Positions 9,501 to 20,085 are shown, counted from the first letter of the stretch. The stretch is 34,420 nucleotides of DNA from Apostichopus parvimensis (GCA_000934455.1 KN891899.1:4857-39276), one strand, 5' to 3'. The notes: a model not told the origin generated them from the letters alone. Translations and numbers: made by a program.

Positions 9501-12128
9501 TTTGAAGAATTTGCGTTCGTAACAATGCTGTTATCGTTGACATAAAATATAATTTTGATCTCAAAAAGGGCACCGCGGCCATCGGAGAAAAAGGGCAGGC
9601 CATTTTGGCCGTAAAAACGTCAGATTTCTTAAAGGCACCAAGGCCATTTGGAAGGGCACCGTCGGCCATGGCCGTCGTGGCCGCCGGGAAATTTGAGGCC
9701 TGCAGTGTAGCAAATATTTCTACACAGGAAAACTTTCTATATAGTATTCGGTGAGAGAGAAAACTCTGAGCCTTATAAATTGCTGCACAAAATCTTTGAA
9801 CTCTCAATTATTCCCCTAGTCAGATACAGTACTTTATGTACTGCATACTGTAGGTGCACAGAGCTGTAGCCTCAAAAGTTCATCAGCCCTTTGACATAAT
9901 CTTGAAACTGGGCACAGCCGGTTTGACATTGATATATACTAGGAGAGTTTCAGTGCATGAGGAGGGGGCGGGACAGATGGCAAATTTGAGCAAGGTTTAA
10001 AGGGCAGTAAGGCACAAATTTTAATTTCAGTAGGTACTAGTTTTAATGGCTTACTATAACTTCCTCTTTAAATTCTTACAAGGTCTTAATAGAATAATGA
10101 AAAATTTGTAGAAATTTGAGGTTAATTTGCAGTGACTTTTTTTTTTCAGACTGAAGTTGTTATCGTACTTTGATCATTTGACTTGTGAGTGAATAGAAGT
10201 GTAGTAGGAAGGCCATTGATACTGCAAGCAAAATTTCATTTGTAGTATTTGCCATTTCGCGACATTGGAAAGGCAATTGTGGGGAGGGGGGGGGGGGTTA
10301 AGGATGGCCACTGACAGGAAAAGTCATCACTGCTGCCAGTTTTGTTGCACATCTCCATTGATCTGATTCTCGTCTGCAGGGTAGGCTAGGAATGCTATGT
10401 ATAGGTGTTACCTGTTTCTATACACAGTGTGTACAGTATTGTATACATGTAGGTATTGGAGGCATTGACTCAAAGGTTTGATGTTGGGGCTACAGAAATT
10501 ACAATCCAAAAGGCAGTGGAATCTAAAGTGAAAAGTGAAAGTGAGTTAGTTTTAATGACAATTGCATACTTGTACCTACAAGTAGTTGTGTCATGGGTGT
10601 GGAGAGCAAAATTGGGGGGGGGGAAGGGGAGTGGGTATTAGTTTGAAAACGCCTGATGGGGTAGCAAGTCATTGTGATGTGTGAACAAGAACGATTTTGT
10701 ATTCTGTATGCAATAGAGGCATCGCTTTGCAAATCTTGCTGCAGTCAGCAACTTTGATATTTTCCAAATAGATCTTGCATCGGAAACTGGTTCATTGTAA
10801 AAAACAAAAATATTAAGGACAGCCCTAGTTTTATTGAAATCACAGTCATCAAGTTTGTGGAAGACTATCCCTATCCAGTCTTTATCTTGTACATGATTGT
10901 TATTCAAATTAAAAACAACAATGCTAAGATTGCCGCAGTCTATCATAAACACCTCTTCTTATAATTATTATTATTCATGATTTCCAGTGTTAACCTGTTG
11001 TGAGAAATCTTTTGGTTAAGTTACCTAAGGCTAAACTAAACGTTGCTGCATCGTTTAAGTTTTTTTGTTTCATTTATACCGTAACTTCAATTGAAGCAGC
11101 TCATCTTGTTAAAACAGTACAAAAATACGTACAGAAAAAATACGTCAAAGCTCATGTTAACCTGAAGGATAAAACTATACCGCAGATCAAAATAGGAACG
11201 ATTTTGTGGGACTAACTAGAGCTATTAACAGGATATTATTCACTCGTGACACCACCAACGTATCTAGTCTACAGCCGTAAGAACTGTTGTGATCAAAGCA
11301 CAGGCCATAACACATCACCTTGTACGGTATGCTGGCAATCACAAAAACTTTTTCTACTTGATAATGATCGAAAAACAGAAATTCATGTTTTTTTCTTTGT
11401 TTCCGATTTCTCCATCGCCACTGATTGAAAGCAGATCGACGTCTTACAAGGTCTTCTGCTAATTTAGGAAAAAAAGTTGTAACTACTCTTCTTCTTTGTT
11501 AGCACAACTCACAGTTTTTGCTACATTTCTACCAAAACAGTTCCTCCCGTAGCATGGCCTTTGGGTTACTCATTCGTACATTTTTAGCAGGTGTTTCCTA
11601 TAAAGACAGGATAACGTTGAAAATAGAGCCTTGAATGGTCTGTGCACCCTCCTGGGTTGTGGTTTCTTAAACTGCACCAGTTTTAAGTTTTGTTTGGAAA
11701 AAAATTGGAATAAATTTGGTTCTTGTTAGAGCTTAAGGTTACGGAAATTCGTGCTCTGGGTTCTCGTCGGGTTTTTATGTTGTTTCTTAGTGTAGCTTAT
11801 AATGGTAGAAAGAAGGAAACATATTGAGCAAAATGTAAAATAACAAATTGTTCCAAAACTGTTCAACTGAGTGAACAAATTGTGACAGCTTTTTCAAAGT
11901 TTTCATGTTTGATAAAAGGGGGGGGGGGGGGGGGGGGGGGAGCAGTCATTTGTGGATGTTTCTTGTCAAATGCATATTTTTGGCTGTAAACCTGAACAAG
12001 AGTTAAAAAACAATATTCCTCTCTTATAATTTTTTTTTTTTCTCTCTTTATTTTTTTCTTAATATTATAGAGGATTTGGAGACAAGGCCAAGTGTTTATT
12101 ATTGTTATCTGTTTGTATTTATTAACAG

Positions 12129-12193
12129 GAAGAAACGAATTGATTGCAAGGTACATCAAACTCAGAACAGGCAAAACCAGAACGAGGAAGCAG
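12129..12193 (+). CDS. TEAD: TEAD coding exon 2: TEA domain helix 2 and basic loop
   Basis: This exon is 65 nt, completing Gly82 and encoding residues 83-103 (RNELIARYIKLRTGKTRTRK, then Q). It is identical to the vertebrate and fly TEA sequence in this segment as far as I recall. The acceptor is TTTGTATTTATTAACAG|GA and the donor AAGCAG|GTAACG. Entry phase fits exon 1 exactly and exit is phase 0, fitting both 3a and 3b. It was too short for simple ORF detection and was found by reading all three frames for the conserved motif. The haplotype-like duplication begins only 57 bp downstream of its donor. Confidence 0.97.
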
Positions 12194-12249
12194 GTAACGA
12201 AGAGAAAGCTCTGCATAAGCCATTTAGCAGATTATTAATTAATCTTATA

Positions 12250-13219
12250 AATCGGTCAATTCTCCTGCCGTCTGGATGTAGTATAGTAGGCTTTCTTATT
12301 GAACTTCAAATTCCATCTGAAGGGTCAAAAGAGTATTGGAAGATCGCAGAAGAAATTTACAGAGAGAAAAAATGAGAGGATTGGAAGTGGGGGGGGGGGG
12401 GGGGGGGAAGCCCGGGTTCTGGAAAATGGTGTTTTGGTGTATGGGAACATACTGTAGGAGTGGGAACATCCCTTTGGGAGTGGGAGGCTCCAATGTAAAA
12501 CTAATGGTACCTTCTTTCTGTAGTACACAATATTTGTTAAATGGTAGCTATTTCTTTAGCATCAACCCAACCCCCTCCCCACCCTGCAAGTACAACATTT
12601 TGATGTGAAACTTATGGAGTTTTGCAGGAAACTAGCAAGCAGTTATGTTTGATTGAGTTTTGATCAATTTATTTTTTTGACGATGTATTAAATCTGTTTT
12701 GTCATCCTTCATTTTACTGCATTTTGCCTAGATGTATAAACATTGTCATTATTTGATGTTTTTTTATCATTTTTCATTTCAAACCATTACAATCGTTTAT
12801 TGATACAATGTTTCATATGGTACTGGTTTCAGTGTAAAGCTTCTCAGAATATGTCAGGGGTGAAAGATTATAAACAGTGGTTTACTTAATGACCAGTCAG
12901 GCGGTCCCAGGAACTTTTCTATTCTGAGATTTCTCGGAATTGACTAAATTATAGTTTTCAGGTGAATCTCTGCTCGTTTTCCTTGAATTCGATGAAAAAC
13001 TGAAATGTCAGCAATATCAACTTAGTGTAGGTCTAAATACCATCCTAATTGAATGTCTTGCAACCTGGTATTTATTATTCTGTGAAAAAAGTTGTATCAG
13101 TACAATAAATTTCAAAATTTCATTTGTCCTGTTCCCCTGGCATTTTCTTTACCCATTAGAATACCATGAAACCAATCATCTATGAAACAATGAATCATCA
13201 CATACTTACCAAGCATACA
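12250..13219. repeat. Left copy of a 0.95-kb direct duplication
   Basis: From AATCGGTCAATTCTCC to ACTTACCAAGCATACA this segment is repeated at 13270-14222 with only scattered substitutions and small indels. Examples are a poly-G length change at 12389-12407, a missing ATGTATAA-type indel near 12731, and single-base changes. The copy ends exactly at the run of N. Confidence 0.95.
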
Positions 13220-13269
13220 NNNNNNNNNNNNNNNNNNNNNNNNNNNNNNNNNNNNNNNNNNNNNNNNNN
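13220..13269. other. Assembly gap, 50 N
   Basis: Exactly 50 N, a conventional gap placeholder, with the two duplicate copies abutting on both sides. The real sequence here may be nothing at all. Confidence 0.99.
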
Positions 13270-14222
13270 AATCGGTCAATTCTCCTGCCGTCTGGATGTA
13301 GTATAGTAGGCTTTCTTATTGAACTTCAAATTCCATCTGAAGGGTCAAAAGAGTATTGGAAGATCGCAGAAGAAATTTACAGAGAGAAAAAATGAGAGGA
13401 TTGGAAGTGGGGGGGGGGGAGGGAAGCCCGGGTTCTGGAAAATGGTGTTTTGGTGTATGGGAACATACTGTAGGAGTGGGAACATCCCTTTGGGAGTGGG
13501 AGGCTCCAATGTAAAACTAATGGTACCTTCTTTCTGTAGTACACAATATTTGTTAAATGGTAGCTGTTTCTTTAGCATCAACCCAACCCCCTCCCACCCT
13601 GCAAGTACAACATTTTGATGTGAAACTACTGGAGTTTTGCAGGAAACTAGCAAGCAGTGATGTTTGATTGAGTTAAAATCAATTAATTTTTTTGACGATG
13701 TATTAAATCTGTTTTGCCATCCTTCATTTTACTGCATTTTGCCTATGAACATTGTCATTATTTGATGTTTTTTTTTTTCATTTTTCCTTTCAAACTATTA
13801 CAATCGTTTATTGATACAATGTTTCATATGGTACTGGTTTCAGTATAAAGCTTCGCAGAATATGTCGGATGAAAGATTATAAACAGTGGTTTACTTAATG
13901 ACCAGTCAGGCGGTCCCAGGAACTTTCTATTCTGAGATTTCTTGGAATTGACTATTATAGTTATCAGGTGGATTTCTGCTCGTTTTCCTTGAATTCGATG
14001 AAAAACTGAAATGTCAGCAAAATTTAGTTAGTGTACGTCTAAATATCATCATAATTGAATGTCTTGCCTGGTATTTATTATTCTGTGAAAAAAGTTGTAT
14101 CAGTACAATAAATTTCAAAATTTCATTTGTCCTGGTCCCCTGGCATTTTCTTTACCCATTAGAATACCATGAAACCAGTCATCTATGAAACAATGTATCA
14201 TCACGTACTTACCAAGCATACA
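13270..14222. repeat. Right copy of the 0.95-kb direct duplication
   Basis: This starts exactly at the end of the N run with AATCGGTCAATTC and follows 12250-13219 throughout. The small ORFs in both copies (12336-12608 and 13319-13618) share the peptide PGFWKMVFWCMGTYCRSG, but this reflects the copied DNA. The poly-G and indels break the frame, and there is no family resemblance. Confidence 0.95.
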
Positions 14223-15076
14223 TACATTTATAGATCTCTATATATATATATAGATATACATATATAGTATATGTTTTTGTCTATCTTACCTCTTTTCATT
14301 TTGCTAAATTAATGTCAATTTGTGAATGGAACTTCTCTGCATGACTTTGAATGATAGCAAACATGTTGTTCATTTCTGCATAATTTTTGCATCGAATCAT
14401 CATCTGCGTTACAAACGTTACTTGCGATCGTTTTCTTCCGTTAGCTCGACTTGCATGATTGGTAATGTTGTTGATAGCATGTTCTCACGTTTACGGATGA
14501 ATTTTCTAACTCGCTCTTTGCATTTCATATTGTTTTCTCTTCTGTTTTACGTTGCATCTTTGTGTTAAATGTGTTTTTTTCTTGTGATAAAATGTGATGA
14601 AGTCCTCTACTGACGTTGTGGTTGATGTTTTTGTGGTTGACTTTTCTTATGTTGTTAGACATCTCTTATCTGGCCTGTGGCAAAGTTTGAATTAATTTTT
14701 TAGAATTAATTGAAGACATTTTGTGTCTAGCTTTCAGCCATATGTGTGCTCAGTAGTTCTTAGGACCAAGTGTCAAAAATGTTTGTCACTTTGAGAAATC
14801 TGGAATCTGCAACAACATGTTTTTTGGTTGAGTTTTATTTTGCTGCTAACTTCTCTAATATCTGTTTTTCTTGTTTAACTATATATATTGTTGATATGAA
14901 TCATACAGTCCCTTCACTTGTTGTTAACATCCATGTTACCGTGGCAGCACATTTACCGTACACACATCATATTGGCTCAGCATTGCAATTGCTGTTTGCT
15001 TGTTTGTTTTCTGTGATCGTAGTAAAATAGTCGGAGACCGGATATGACCTTTACAAAAGTAAATATTTATTCTCAG

Positions 15077-15139
15077 GTATCCAGTCACATACAAGTTCTT
15101 GCTAGACGAAAGGCCAGGGAGTTACAAGCTATGTGCAAG
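15077..15139 (+). CDS. TEAD: TEAD alternative exon 3a: recognition helix, canonical type
   Basis: This exon is 63 nt, phase 0-0, encoding residues 104-124: VSSHIQVLA followed by RRKARELQAMCK. It is the TEA-domain third helix, which lies in the DNA major groove in known TEAD structures. The ARRK motif is the one found in vertebrate TEADs and fly Scalloped, so 3a is the canonical version. The acceptor is AAATATTTATTCTCAG, with a poor pyrimidine tract, and the donor is AAG|GTAAAT, weaker than consensus. Both weak sites suit a regulated exon. A second exon for the same segment lies 2,548 nt downstream. Used alone, 3a gives the 447-residue protein. Confidence 0.96.
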
Positions 15140-17687
15140 GTAAATTTGCACGAATGTTAAATGTGTTTCAGACGTTTATAGTCGTGTGCACCCTCGTAGG
15201 GGGCAGCATAGACCCTATCGGCTTATCTCTGGTATGCTTGATAGGTAGTGTGTTGAAGTGATAGCTTAGGCACGATAGAAATAGGGAACTATTTACCTGT
15301 TATATTAATGATGTATCATTTGCACTGCAAAGCTAGCTTTTTCTGCTACACAAGTAGAAAGATGGAATGGTATGTTCATATATACTGTACTGTCTGTATG
15401 CTCCTGGTCCTTATGAATGGTAGCAACTTTATCAGGGCTGAAATTTAACCGAGTGTCGTCTTGGTTTATTGCTGTGGACACGTAACTGCGTAAATGTCTC
15501 TCCGGAAAGTAAAGGTGTGACCTAGCTTTTTGTGTTTGGTCAGTAACCAAGTTACCAAACCTAGTAGTAAGTATTACTCAATATAAGATAGGGATTTAAC
15601 AAACTAAGATACCCTCCTATATGCCCCCACTCTCGCCCCCCCCCCCCCCCCAAGCCCTTGACTTCAATTCTACAATTGTCAAAAAAGTTTGAATTGTGCA
15701 ATCACTTTCCTCTGTTTTATCAATCCTGTTTCACTATTGGGTACATTAGTGATACACTTATTACATTCAGTATTCAGTGTACATTGAGTTCAGTTGTTTT
15801 ATGAATTTCCCTCAACAACCACCACCTTCCCCCACCTTCACCTCATCCCGACCCACCTTGGCTGGAGGTTTAATTCCTCTGAGATCCTTTCCCTATGTAA
15901 AGCACCTCTGTTTGGAGAAGTCTGTCTCGCCGTCGGGTATAAAGGTCCTTCTTTCATTTGTGACTTTGTTGATCGTACTGTTAAAGATATAACAGCTATG
16001 CCACCTGGCAGCATCTCGTAGTACATTCAATGAGCAGACTGGGGAAGATCTCCTTTCTAGACTAGACTAGTTCTGTCAGTTTGTCTGTTTTTATTTTTCC
16101 TTGAATCCTCCTCTGTTCCCCTGACATTAAATTTTAGTTTTTGACATTTTTGCAGTCAAAAACAGAGTATACCAAGATAAAATCAGTAGTGTTCACTTGA
16201 AAAAAAATCAACATTTAATCATTTCTTGTAAAACAAGTTGTACTGGAGCACAAAATCCAAAACAACTATACATTAGCTCATGGTTCTAGACTTGCAGTTA
16301 AAAACTCTGGATGTGTTTTTCTCAGATTTTGGCAAAATAATATATACAGCTTCCAGCAATGTTGTTGGAAGTAACTGTTTGTATACAGACAGATATTTGT
16401 TTTATTATTTTGAAGTATTGCATTATAGTATAATAAAAGGTTATTACAGATTCAAAATCTGAGGCCACCTTTTCCGAACGAAAAAAAGAAAGTTGAATCA
16501 ATTCTGTGTAGTCTACTGACCAGGGACTTTCAGTTTTGCTTTCTGCATTCCACCTGTACCAGAGTAAGATTTGGGGGGGGGGGGGGGGGTATTGTGGAGG
16601 ATTGTGAAATGGAGGGAAGGGGGTTAGGGTTGAATTGATACACTCCCCATTCTAAAGGTTATTGACTTGTTAAACTCAGGTTTGTTAAGTTCTCTTTCAC
16701 AACTTTCTGATAAAGATTCTTCATCTTGAAAGTATAAATATTTGAAACTTGTTGTTTTGCTTGGAGAAAAAAAATAAAATATATTTAAGCACCCCATGTG
16801 CGGTCCTTTAGGTATTCTTTAGTTGCAGTGAACAGTAAGTACCAGGTGCCTTCTGCCATTGATTCACATACTTCAACAAATTGAGAAGTTGTTTGGTTAA
16901 AGTGTATACGATTTTGACATTGAAACAAGTTGACCTTTCTGCGGTGTTCCATTTACTCGGTGTCTGAAACAAGCTGGACTGCTTTGACGTCTGTTTGGTT
17001 TTCTTTTATTCTCTCGATTATGTAAGTAATTGTGTCACTGAGCTGCCTTGAAATATTTGGTAGTTTCGCTTGATAAAAATTCGTCCGGGAGATGTCCACC
17101 TGTTTCGTTTTGTTTATTTGGTTTCCACACCACGTGTTACATATAGAGGTACGTTGAGGGTACGGTCAGCTCCTTGGCACGGTGTTGGTAGAGTAATCTC
17201 AACACACAGAGATAAATGTAGCCCCTTTGTGTTCGTAGTTTCTTGTCTCTTCGTGTGGAGCACCCTTCCCTTGATGCCTCTCTTCCAATTCTGGCTACAC
17301 TAATGATTTAGTGTGCCCGTCCTAGTCATCAGATCGTAATGGTCACATAACATTATATCTAGTGTTGGTTCGGAGATTTTGTTCCTCTTGGAAGAAAACG
17401 CTGTCTTTCTGGCTATTTATTTCTTAACTCTTTCGTAACAATTTATCGTAGTTTCGTGAGAGGCATTGGAATTTCTTCATGTGTGTCTGTCATAGCTGGA
17501 GTGTCGGATTTAGAAATGATTGCAGCGTAACAGGTTTTAAAAGAAGGGGGATGGGGGGGGGCGATCTTCAAAAGGTAAATGATGATTCGAGCCTAGATGC
17601 AAGTCATGCAGGGAAGTTCCAAGATATTTGGTCTTTTGTCTCACGAGTCGCGCTTGACTTAAAAATTGATTAAAATGTCTGATTCAG
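15140..17687 (+). other. TEAD intron between alternative exons 3a and 3b (2,548 nt)
   Basis: No further exon copy was seen. Content is a C-run at about 15638-15651, a 19-base G-run at about 16571-16589, and ordinary AT-rich sequence. If 3a and 3b are mutually exclusive, regulatory elements would be expected here and in the neighbouring introns. Confidence 0.7.
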
Positions 17688-17750
17688 GTATCAAGCCATA
17701 TCCAAGTGCTGGCTAAAAGAACGTCCAGGGAAATTCAGAAGCAGTTCAAG
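17688..17750 (+). CDS. TEAD: TEAD alternative exon 3b: divergent recognition helix
   Basis: This exon is 63 nt, phase 0-0, encoding VSSHIQVLA followed by KRTSREIQKQFK. It has the same length and phase as exon 3a, with 14 of 21 residues and about 43 of 63 bases identical. The first nine residues are identical although six of nine codons differ at synonymous positions, so both copies have been under strong protein-level selection for a long time. The canonical ARRK becomes AKRT, and the C-terminal part differs at most positions. The acceptor is AAAATGTCTGATTCAG, again pyrimidine-poor; the donor is AAG|GTAGGG. Splicing exon 2 to either copy and then to exon 4 keeps the frame, and including both would also keep it. 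I call 3b a real alternative exon rather than a pseudo-exon. Confidence 0.92.
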
Positions 17751-19862
17751 GTAGGGGTGTGTACATATACATTTATTTTCCATTATCTTTAACCCTAAAT
17801 GTACCTTCGAACTAGTGGAGGGGGTAGGGGGTTGGCATTGGGGATGGGTGAGAGTGGGATACGGGACGTTGTCATGTGTGGTGGGTGGTACAGCTGCTGT
17901 TTGATATATAAAGGTATCAATACAGGGACCCCCATGACACAGATTTGAGATTGCGGATAGTAGAAATAAGACCAATGTTGAGTGATGCTTAAAGTGTGGT
18001 CTGTGCTGGCATCCCTGCCAGTGTAAAGATCATTGCCCTCAAAATTTTGGGTTGGGGGGTGTGAGGTCGTGGCCTCGGCGTTGGGGACCCTGCAGTAGTG
18101 CTCAAGATAAACCATATTCTAGGAACAAATAGGGGTATTGGACATAGGTTTAAAGTTGTCTTTGTACACATTTTGCCCATCCCTGTGGCAATGCGATTCC
18201 GTGAAAGAATCTGGCCGAGTGGAGGAGAGAGAATTGGTCCTTGACGGAGTAGGTGATGAGAGTGGTAAAACTCTTTTTCCATATTATTGAGGCATGTTAA
18301 TTCTCAGTGAAATCAAGAAACCAATTCAAATAATAAAACTGAAGAAACAGAGCAAGGCCACTTCATAAATATTCTGCTTTGTTAAAGCTGCTTTCATTCT
18401 TGGCATGAGTGCATTGCTTAATAAGCAAAATCAGGTGTTTACAATAAACTGAGACAAAGGACAAAAAAGCTGTGCAATTAAACCTGTTTCTGGTCAGCTT
18501 TAAATGTGAATTATTCACTAATTAGCATCTCTTTTCCTCTTGTGAATAATTATGAATTAAAGATGAAGATGGCAGACTGTGTTTGCATTTATAATCTTTT
18601 TTTCTTTTTTAAGAAAGGCCTCATCATGATTTTAATATCCATGGTGTAAACAACCATTTTTTGGGTACTATTATGGTGTCAATTATCATGAAGATGTACT
18701 TTATCGCAAACAATTATGTTCGCAGAGATAAAGCAATTGCAAAATTCATGAAAAAAGCCAGAATATTTCCTTGTTTGTGTACAAAATGAAAAACCTGACT
18801 TGAGCTCATGCTCGGGCAGATGTATTGACCGTCCACTAATAGTTGTACTGACCGTTCCACTAAAAGTTGTACTGTACATCAGGCTATGTGCTGCGGTGTC
18901 TGCTTTATGCAATGTTAACTATGCCTAGCACCATTACTTCATTTTTATCGCAGAATAGCATTTCTGTTTCAGAGCGAGCTCGCTCGAAGTAGACATTTAA
19001 CCAATACATAGACTCATGAATTGCTCTGGCAGGTGAAGCCATGGCTTGTACTGGGTTTAGCAAAAAATTGTAGGCTGCGTACTTCTGTATGTATGCTACA
19101 TTTTTTTTTCAATATCAGGTTTTGAGGTCAAGACATCTGCTTGCGTGCATGTGTCCCAGTTAATGTGTTGCTATAATTGTTTTGATGCCTCAATGTTTCA
19201 TTCACTGAATTTCTGCTCATGGGTGAAAAAATTTTGGTAAACAAGTACATTGACATGATTGTGTAGATTCATTACGACATTGTAATACCAAAAAAAGAGT
19301 CTAGATTTGGGGGTCATTTAGTCTGTGCTTATCATGGAAAATTAGGCCGTAAAACACTGAATTGTGTTCATGCACCAATTTCACCAAACCGACCAAAATA
19401 AATTAGGATTTATACCAGCCATACGTAAAATGCAATATGAAAGAATGTTTCAATGTACCTCATTATGTGATATGAAAATTCAGTGCTAAAAACGAAAAGA
19501 AGTGCATTGTTAAGGAATTTCTTTATGGAATAGTAAATTGCAATTTTTCAGATGAATATGAATTAAAATATGTTGGAAAAACATACTGCAAAAGTTTGTT
19601 TCATATTCTTATATTTAAGACTGTTCTATAAATTTTAGTGCTTGAAACCAAAAATGTATTCTCATTCGAGTCATACAATGTGTGTACCCCCCCCTGCACT
19701 CCCCGTCCCCTTCACCAGAAGTTGTTAACAAGCTGTCAAATCCTGTCATTCAGCTAGTGAATTTCATATCCCAATTGAATTACTAAAATGCAAAGGGAAG
19801 TTCACCCTAGTTAAATAAAAGAAAATGTCTGTTTTGTACAACATGTTTTTCTGTGAATGTAG

Positions 19863-19898
19863 GTGTTCTTACTACCAACATCGAGAGTAAAGCCTAAG
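19863..19898 (+). CDS. TEAD: Candidate optional TEAD microexon (36 nt)
   Basis: It starts after TTTTTCTGTGAATGTAG and ends at CCTAAG|GTTAGT. It is 36 nt and phase 0-0, adding the twelve residues VFLLPTSRVKPK between the recognition-helix exon and exon 4 without breaking the frame. Vertebrate TEAD genes have an optional 12-nt microexon (VTSM) at exactly this junction, also starting with Val, which makes the position suggestive. There is no protein homology I can recognise and the fragment is short, so chance is a real alternative. If used, the protein would be 459 aa. Confidence 0.4.
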
Positions 19899-20085
19899 GT
19901 TAGTGTGTGGGGGCAGGAAGTTGTGGGGAGGGCCATTGGCCAGCCAGAGTTGAATACATTGCAAAAAAAGGCAGAGAAAACCTAGGTGGAAAAAAGTCAG
20001 AAAAAAAATTGTGTTCCCCAGTTGCACAAGATGGAATGGTTAAATTAAATTTATTATATTTGAAAGAAAAAATTTCAAGACTTTG

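Larger units (their letters stand above)
7327..9702. mobile_element. Non-autonomous hAT-like DNA transposon in intron 1
   Basis: The ends are perfect inverted repeats: CAGGCCTCAAATTTC at 7327-7341 and its reverse complement at 9688-9702. Each is flanked directly by the 5-bp word CAGTG (7322-7326 and 9703-9707), the expected target-site duplication. Subterminal regions carry repeated GGCC modules: GGGCAAGGCCACTTTGGCC at 7352-7370 with a near copy at 9593-9610, and GGCACCAAGGCCA at 7394, 7415 and 9633. The interior (2,376 bp in all) has no recognisable transposase ORF, so the element is non-autonomous or a decayed copy. A terminus beginning CAG and a duplication of this size fit hAT-type elements, but the superfamily is inferred from the ends only. 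Confidence 0.75.
7054..12128 (+). other. TEAD intron 1 (5,075 nt)
   Basis: Apart from the hAT-like transposon at 7327-9702, the intron holds G-runs near 10281 and 10615 and a 23-base poly-G at 11918-11940, followed by a T-rich stretch leading to the exon 2 acceptor. The remaining ORFs (for example 10638-10952 minus) have no recognisable content. Confidence 0.85.
12194..15076 (+). other. TEAD intron 2, interrupted by an assembly gap
   Basis: The intron contains a duplicated segment on either side of a 50-N gap (see separate entries), a TATA-rich microsatellite at about 14238-14275, and then unremarkable sequence up to exon 3a. Two TGCATG words (14338-14343 and 14452-14457), potential RBFOX sites, lie 620-740 nt upstream of exon 3a. 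True intron length is probably about 1 kb less than shown if the duplication is an artefact. Confidence 0.8.

Noticed and set aside
9466..9807. Minus-strand 113-codon ORF at the right end of the transposon
   Set aside because: It spans the inverted repeat and its flank and is rich in residues forced by GGCC modules. It has no transposase motif.
12336..13653. Matching ORFs in the two intron 2 copies (PGFWKMVFWCMGTYCRSG)
   Set aside because: The shared peptide follows from the duplicated DNA. Indels and poly-G changes alter the frame between copies, and nothing resembles a known protein.
15077..17750. Idea that exon 3b is an allelic or assembly copy like the intron 2 duplication
   Set aside because: The intron sequences around 3a and 3b share nothing recognisable, and the exons differ at about a third of positions with mainly synonymous changes in the conserved half. 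The intron 2 copies are nearly identical throughout.
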